DNA from: Haematococcus lacustris | Lineage: Eukaryota > Chlorophyta > Chlorophyceae > Chlamydomonadales > Haematococcaceae | Reading direction: 5' to 3' | Assembly: GCA_030144725.1 (NCBI GenBank) | Contig: JASKMD010000003.1 | Coordinates: forward strand, 21,533,501 to 21,597,500 | DNA: 64,000 nt | In this document: in pieces, positions 58,231 to 64,000 of the stretch | Position numbering within the stretch: the stretch's first letter is position 1 | How the letters are laid out: the number at the start of each line of letters is the position of its first letter | Translations under genes and position numbers: made by a program | Notes under the pieces: generated by a model | The model's database searches: none | Told to the model about the DNA's origin: nothing | The model's input: only the letters and a program-made list of their open reading frames with translations

Positions 58231-58779
58231 TTAGGGTTAGGGTTAGGGTTAGGGTTAGGGTTAGGGTTAGGGTTAGGGTTAGGGTTAGGGTTAGGGTTAG
58301 GGTTAGGGTTAGGGTTAGGGTTAGGGTTAGGGTTAGGGTTAGGGTTAGGGTTAGGGTTAGGGTTAGGGTTAGGGTTAGGGTTAGGGTTAGGGTTAGGGTT
58401 AGGGTTAGGGTTAGGGTTAGGGTTAGGGTTAGGGTTAGGGTTAGGGTTAGGGTTAGGGTTAGGGTTAGGGTTAGGGTTAGGGTTAGGGTTAGGGTTAGGG
58501 TTAGGGTTAGGGTTAGGGTTAGGGTTAGGGTTAGGGTTAGGGTTAGGGTTAGGGTTAGGGTTAGGGTTAGGGTTAGGGTTAGGGTTAGGGTTAGGGTTAG
58601 GGTTAGGGTTAGGGTTAGGGTTAGGGTTAGGGTTAGGGTTAGGGTTAGGGTTAGGGTTAGGGTTAGGGTTAGGGTTAGGGTTAGGGTTAGGGTTAGGGTT
58701 AGGGTTAGGGTTAGGGTTAGGGTTAGGGTTAGGGTTAGGGTTAGGGTTAGGGTTAGGGTTAGGGTTAGGGTTAGGGTTA
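58231..58779 (+). repeat. TTAGGG telomeric array T4
   Basis: About 549 bp of perfect TTAGGG without visible variants, unlike T1 and T3. Confidence 0.97.
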
Positions 58780-61700
58780 CTACCATTGTGTTAGGGGTGG
58801 GGTCAGGGGGTCGCCTAAGGAACCTTCCGGAACATAAAACGGAACGTGCGGTCGGTCATTTCGAACGAGCGATAGTGCGTTCGATAGACCGTGCGAAGGA
58901 GACGTGCGTCTACTAGGTTTGAACCCCGGGTGTAATTGGACTTTTGCGAGAAAACGTCGAAAAAGGGGTCGCCTAAGGAATGTGTTTTTTGAGAGTTAGA
59001 CTTTGCGAATAGGAGCGCTGGACCGAACGCTCCAAAATAGAGGGGCGATTTATCGGTTATCAAAAGTTAACCCTCGACCCTAACCTCGACCCTAACCCTA
59101 ACCGCACCCTAACCTAGGTTAATCTCCGTGACCGCTTGGTCATTTCGAGCAAGAGTAGGTGCGTTGGATGGGGCTTGCGAAGGACTTGGAGAGAGCGTGG
59201 TTGAAACGTCGGGCGTCATTCGACTTTTCCGAAGAAATCGCGAAAAACAGTTTTCTCTAAGGAATCGTGTAGTTTCACCGTGCGAACACGCGCGTTAGAA
59301 CAAGCGCAACAACAGAAGGGGGCGTACTGAAAATGAAAGTCGGAAACCAAGTGGTCGACATGTTAGGGTCATGCGAGTCTTCCGAGAAAATCGCGATATT
59401 TTTCACTAAGCAATCGTAGAGTTACACCGTGCCAATACGCTCGTTAGAACAAGCGCGACAACGTGAGGGAGCGTATTGAAAATGAAAAACAGAAATGAAG
59501 GAGTCGACATGTCCGGGTCTAACTTGCACCTTACTTGAAGCGTTTGACTAAGCTGAACCTCACATGAGTGCAAGGGCTATGCGGAAGGACTACCTAATGT
59601 AAGCTTGAGTTAGGTAAGCTTGAGTAAGGTTCCTAGCGCTGGTTCCTAGCGCTCGTTCCTAGCGCTGGTTCCTAGCGCTGGTTCCTAGCGCTGGTTCCTA
59701 GCGCTGGTTCCTAGCGCTGGTTCCTAGCGCTCGTTCCTAGCGTTGGTTCCTAGCATGTACCTGTCATGCGAGTCTTCCGAGAAAATCGCGATAAACATTT
59801 TTCACTAAGGAATCGTAGAGTTACACCGTGCGAACACGCTCGTTAGAACAAGCGCGACAACATGAGGGAGCGTATCGCAAATGAAAATCAGAAATGAAGG
59901 GGTCGACATGTGAGGGTCTAACTTGCACCTTACTTGAACCGTTGGACTTAGTTGAACCTCACATGAATGCAAGGGCTATGTGGAAGGACTACCTAATGTA
60001 AGCTTGGCAAGTAAGGAGTAAAATTGGATTTCGTGCAAGCATGAAGTGACATGGGAATATTTGGGTTGGACAATTGTTGTTGACAACCGGTTAAACAACG
60101 AGTCCAACTCTAGTTTGCGCACACAACAACTACGAGCGGGACGCTCGACACTACTCGCGACTAAACATCGATGCCTTGTGAACTCGCGCAACTTAGAGCG
60201 ACCCTTACGCCATGCTGATGAGAGGTGCGAGCCTCGCGTTGCATTGTAGTTGCTCGGAATGCCTAATATCTGTCCTTGGAAGGCACAATAGCGTCCTGTC
60301 CTCGAATAGCACGCATAGCAAGGTTTACATAGGGCTCGCCTCAGCAAACGGCTCTATCCCACGCCAAAGACATAGTCGTAGTTCGTTGCCCCAACACGCA
60401 GGATATCTGACCACGCGAGGCAAGTAGGTATCGACGAAGCTCAAGGACAGCAGAAAGGTTGGCGTGGAGCTGAGCTAGGCGCGGGGTAGGCCAGCATGGT
60501 GAGTCGATTAGGTTGCTACGCATGTTCATGTGGTGACGACAGGCCGTAACTATTTGTTGTGTGCTTGTGCATGCAGGCCTCTAACCACAACACTCACAAA
60601 AGACATAACAGGTGAGACAGCCTCTTGGCCAGCCTTTAGGTTAGGCCGGCCTTGTACGCCAATCGCAACACCTTGTACACCAATTGCAACACCTTGTACA
60701 CCAATTGCAACACATTGTACGCCAATTGCAACACCTTGTACACCAGTTGCAACAACTCGTATGCCAATTGCAACACCTTGTACACCAGCCGCAACATCTT
60801 GTACACCAATTGCAACACCTTGTACACCTTGGACTGGCCTACCATGACGCAACTCCATGCGCTTTGCCTTACCACGCAGGCCTATGAGGCAGGCGGAGAA
60901 CAACCAGCCCACCACACGCCAACAGCGCATGGTCTAACCACGCATGACTGGCCTGCCATGACGCAACCCCATGCGCTTCGCCCCACCACGCAGGCCGGTG
61001 AGGCTGGCGGAGCACAGTCAGCCCACCACACTCCATCAGCGCATAATCTAGGCACGCATGACTGGCCTGCCATGATGCAACCACATGCGCTTTGCCCCAC
61101 CACGCAGGCCGGTGAGGCAGGCGGAGTTCAACAAGCCCACCACACGCCAACAACGCATGCTTTAGCCACGCATGACTGGCTTGCCATGACGCAACCCCAT
61201 GCGCTTCGCCCCACCATGCAGGCCGGTGAGGCAGGCGGAGCACAGTCAGCCCACCATACTCCATCAGCGCATGCTCTAGCCACGCACGACTGGCCTGCCA
61301 TGACGCAACCCCATGTGCTTTGCCCCACCATGCAGGCCAGTGAGGCAAGCGGAGCACCACCAGCCCACCACACACCACAATCCTACCTTACCTCCCGTCT
61401 TGTACCTTACCCCCCAAACTGCCAAATGCCAATTGCAACACCTTGGAAGCCATTTGCAGCACCTTGTACCTTACCCTCCCCATCTTGTACCTTACCCCCC
61501 AAACTGCCAAATGCCAAATGCAACACCTTGGAAGCCAATTGCAACACCTTGTATGGCAAGTGCCAATTGGAACTACCATGCTAGCCTTTGGCTGCCACCC
61601 CAATGCCAATGCAGTCAGAAGTTGCCACAGCATGGTGAGTGAGTGTACACCTTAGCTGCTTCACTGCAGATCTTATGCTTTCAAGTATTGCACATGGCGA

Positions 61701-63736
61701 TTGTGATGTGTGGTTGCAGATCAAATCCGTGCAAGTGACGATGCATCGGTTCGTCACAAGCTCCTGGTGGCAAGATGCGCCTATTGATTGTGCACATGGC
61801 TTGGTTCTCCATTGTGACAAAATATGTCTAGGTGCCGAGCCAGCCTTGACACTTCACAGTGACAGAATATGTGTGTGAGGCGAGCCAGCTTAGTCACTTC
61901 ATAGTGACAGGATATGCCTAGGAGCCGAGCCAGCCTTGTCACTTCGGAGTCACAGAATTTGCCTGTAAGCCGAGCCAGTTTTGTCACTTCACAGTGACAG
62001 AATATGCCTGTGAGGCGAGGCAGCTTTGTCACTTCACGGCGACAGAATATGCAAGTAAACCGAGCCAGTTTTGTCACACCACAGTGACAAAGTATGCCAA
62101 GGAGCCGAGCCAGCCTTGTCACTCCACAGTGACAGAATATGCCAAGGAGCCGAGCCAGCGTTGTCACTCCACAGTGACGGAAAGTGCCTTAGTTATATAC
62201 CAACTTTCGCACAAAGAATCCGCACAAGGTACCTCGCACAAGAAATCCGCACAAGGTACCTTGCACAAAACATCCGTACAAGGTACCTCGCACAAGGAAT
62301 CCGCACGGGGTACCCCGCACGAAAAATCTGCACAAAAAATCAGCACTAGGTACCTCGCACGGGGTACCCCGCACGAAAAATCCGCTAGGAACCAGCGCTA
62401 GGAACCAGCGCTAGGAACCAGCGCTAGGAACCAGCGCGAGGAACCAGCGCGAGGAACCAGCGCGAGGAACTAGCGCGAGGAACCAACGCGAGGAACCAGC
62501 GCGAGGAACCAGCGCGAGGAACCTGCGCGAGGAACCAGCGCGAGGAACCTGCGCGAGGAACTAGCGCGAGGAACCAGCGCGAGGAACCAGCGCGAGGAAC
62601 CAGCGCGAGGAACCTGCGCGAGGAACCAGCGCGAGGAACCAGCGCGAGGAACCAGCGCGAGGAACCTGCGCGAGGAACCTGCGCGAGGAACCAGCGCGAG
62701 GAACCAGCGCGAGGAACCAGCGCGAGGAACCAGCGCGAGGAACCAGCGCGAGGAACCAGCGCGAGGAACCAGCGCGAGGAACCAGCGCGAGGAACCAGCG
62801 CGAGGAACCAGCGCTAGGAACCAGCGCGAGGAACCAGCGCGAGGAACCAGCGCTAGGAACCAGCGCGAGGAACCAGCGCGAGGAACCAGCGCGAGGAACC
62901 AACGCGAGGAACCAGCGCGAGGAACCTGCGCGAGGAACCAGCGCGAGGAACCAGCGCGAGGAACCAGCGCGAGGAACCAGCGCGAGGAACCAGCGCTAGG
63001 AACCAGCGCTAGGAACCAGCGCTAGGAACCAGCGCGAGGAACCAGCGCGAGAAACCAGCGCGAGGAACCAGCGCGAGGAACCAGCGCGAGGAACCAGCTC
63101 GAGGAACCTGCGCGAGGAACCAGCGCGAGGAACCAGCGCGAGGAACCAGCGAGAGGAACCAGCGCGAGGAACCAGCGCGAGGAACTAGCGCGAGGAACTT
63201 GCGCGAGGAACTTGCGCGAGGAACTTGCGCGAGGAACCAGCACGAGGAACCAGCACGAGGAACCAGCACGAGGAACCAGCACGAGGAACCAACACGAGGA
63301 ACCGGCACGAGGAACCGGCACGAGAAACCAGCACGAGGAACCAGCACGAGGAACCAGCACGAGGAACCAACACGAGGAACCAGCACGAGGAACCAGCACG
63401 AGGAACCAGCACAAGGAGCTAGTACGAGGAACCCGCAAGAGGAACCTACACGGAGTACCCCGCACGAAGTAACCCGCACGAAGGACTCCGCACGAAGTAC
63501 CCCGCACGAAGTACCCCGCACGAAGAACCCCGCACAGAGAACCCCGCACGAAGTACCCGACATGGGTACGTTACGATCGCGTGGCCACCCTTCGAGCAAA
63601 CAAGGGGCACGACGCAAACGAACGGTCAAGCGGCCAAACGGGCGATGCGGTCAAGCGGGCGAGGCGCGCGAATGCATCATCCCAACCCCCCTTGAGAAAA
63701 GAATGTATCACTAAGGTGGGTGTAGTCACACACGGG
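58780..63736 (+). repeat. subtelomeric unit U3 (4,957 bp, internally deleted)
   Basis: Compared with U2 it has a few substitutions (for example GTGTAATTGG against GTGTCATTGG near 58932), a 6-bp net insertion near 60290, a 790-bp deletion near 61412 and five fewer 13-bp units. These add up exactly to the 849-bp length difference. Confidence 0.97.
62383..63444 (+). repeat. long 13-bp minisatellite in U3
   Basis: Same unit classes as U1 and U2 but rearranged in the middle (GCGCTAG variants near 62811 and 62850) and 65 bp shorter, that is five whole units. Confidence 0.95.
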
Positions 63737-64000
63737 TTAGGGTTAGGGTTAGGGTTAGGGTTAGGGTTAGGGTTAGGGTTAGGGTTAGGGTTAGGGTTAG
63801 GGTTAGGGTTAGGGTTAGGGTTAGGGTTAGGGTTAGGGTTAGGGTTAGGGTTAGGGTTAGGGTTAGGGTTAGGGTTAGGGTTAGGGTTAGGGTTAGGGTT
63901 AGGGTTAGGGTTAGGGTTAGGGTTAGGGTTAGGGTTAGGGTTAGGGTTAGGGTTAGGGTTAGGGTTAGGGTTAGGGTTAGGGTTAGGGTTAGGGTTAGGG
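63737..64000 (+). repeat. TTAGGG telomeric array T5, at the end of the window
   Basis: Perfect TTAGGG to the last base. The G-rich strand runs 5'->3' outward, the correct polarity for a right chromosome end, so this is either the terminal telomere or one more interstitial array. Confidence 0.95.

Noticed and set aside
44650..64000. Vertebrate contamination suggested by TTAGGG
   Set aside because: The flanking genes have algal-style introns and composition, and the telomeric arrays alternate with long units linked to the same repeats.

Overview
The window looks like the right-hand end of a nuclear chromosome of a GC-rich, intron-dense chlorophyte green alga, most likely in Chlamydomonadales (Volvocales). 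The evidence is many short GT-AG introns with CAG acceptors, GC-rich codons, a proline-rich extracellular-matrix-like gene, dense minisatellites, and an array of TTAGGG reading 5'->3' to the last base. Chlamydomonas reinhardtii uses TTTTAGGG, while some other Chlamydomonadales are reported to use TTAGGG. A relative of Haematococcus is therefore a reasonable guess, but it is an inference.

Layout. 1-4.9 kb: the 3' part of a minus-strand gene running out of the window, then a plus-strand gene resembling the B''-type (TON2/FASS/PPP2R3C) regulatory subunit of protein phosphatase 2A, with one 72-bp exon duplicated and a large CCTGAC hexamer array in the following intron. 4.9-20.9 kb: a block flanked by two direct copies of a ~545-bp repeat, each followed by a GGGTCCTG-core minisatellite. 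Inside are three spliced genes: A (minus, 2-oxoglutarate/Fe(II) oxygenase-like C-terminus), B (minus, acidic, putative CPRC zinc motif) and C (plus, 1,168-residue tnp2/Transposase_21-like transposase). B and C start about 150 bp apart and are divergent. I read B and C, and possibly A, as the genes of one large DNA transposon.

20.9-44.6 kb: repeat-dominated DNA. It contains pentamer and minisatellite arrays and three copies of an element that starts with a CACTCGCGCC terminus and carries a 44-bp-period minisatellite. It also contains a 4.2-kb imperfect palindrome, an assembly gap of exactly 500 N, several dispersed repeat families, and one probable minus-strand gene (about 30.4-34.8 kb) for a proline-rich, sequon-rich secreted protein interrupted by a very G-rich minisatellite.

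44.6-64.0 kb: subtelomere and telomere. Five TTAGGG arrays alternate with one truncated and three long units (5.8, 5.8 and 5.0 kb). The long units are nearly identical and differ mainly by whole 13-bp repeat units and one 790-bp deletion. Each long unit is itself a mosaic of minisatellites, including the same 13-mer in two opposite orientations. No convincing protein gene is visible there.

Exon coordinates for genes A, B, C and the PP2A-like gene come from manual splice-site and reading-phase analysis. In B and C every exon junction keeps phase. In A one G-run in a repeat must differ by one base.
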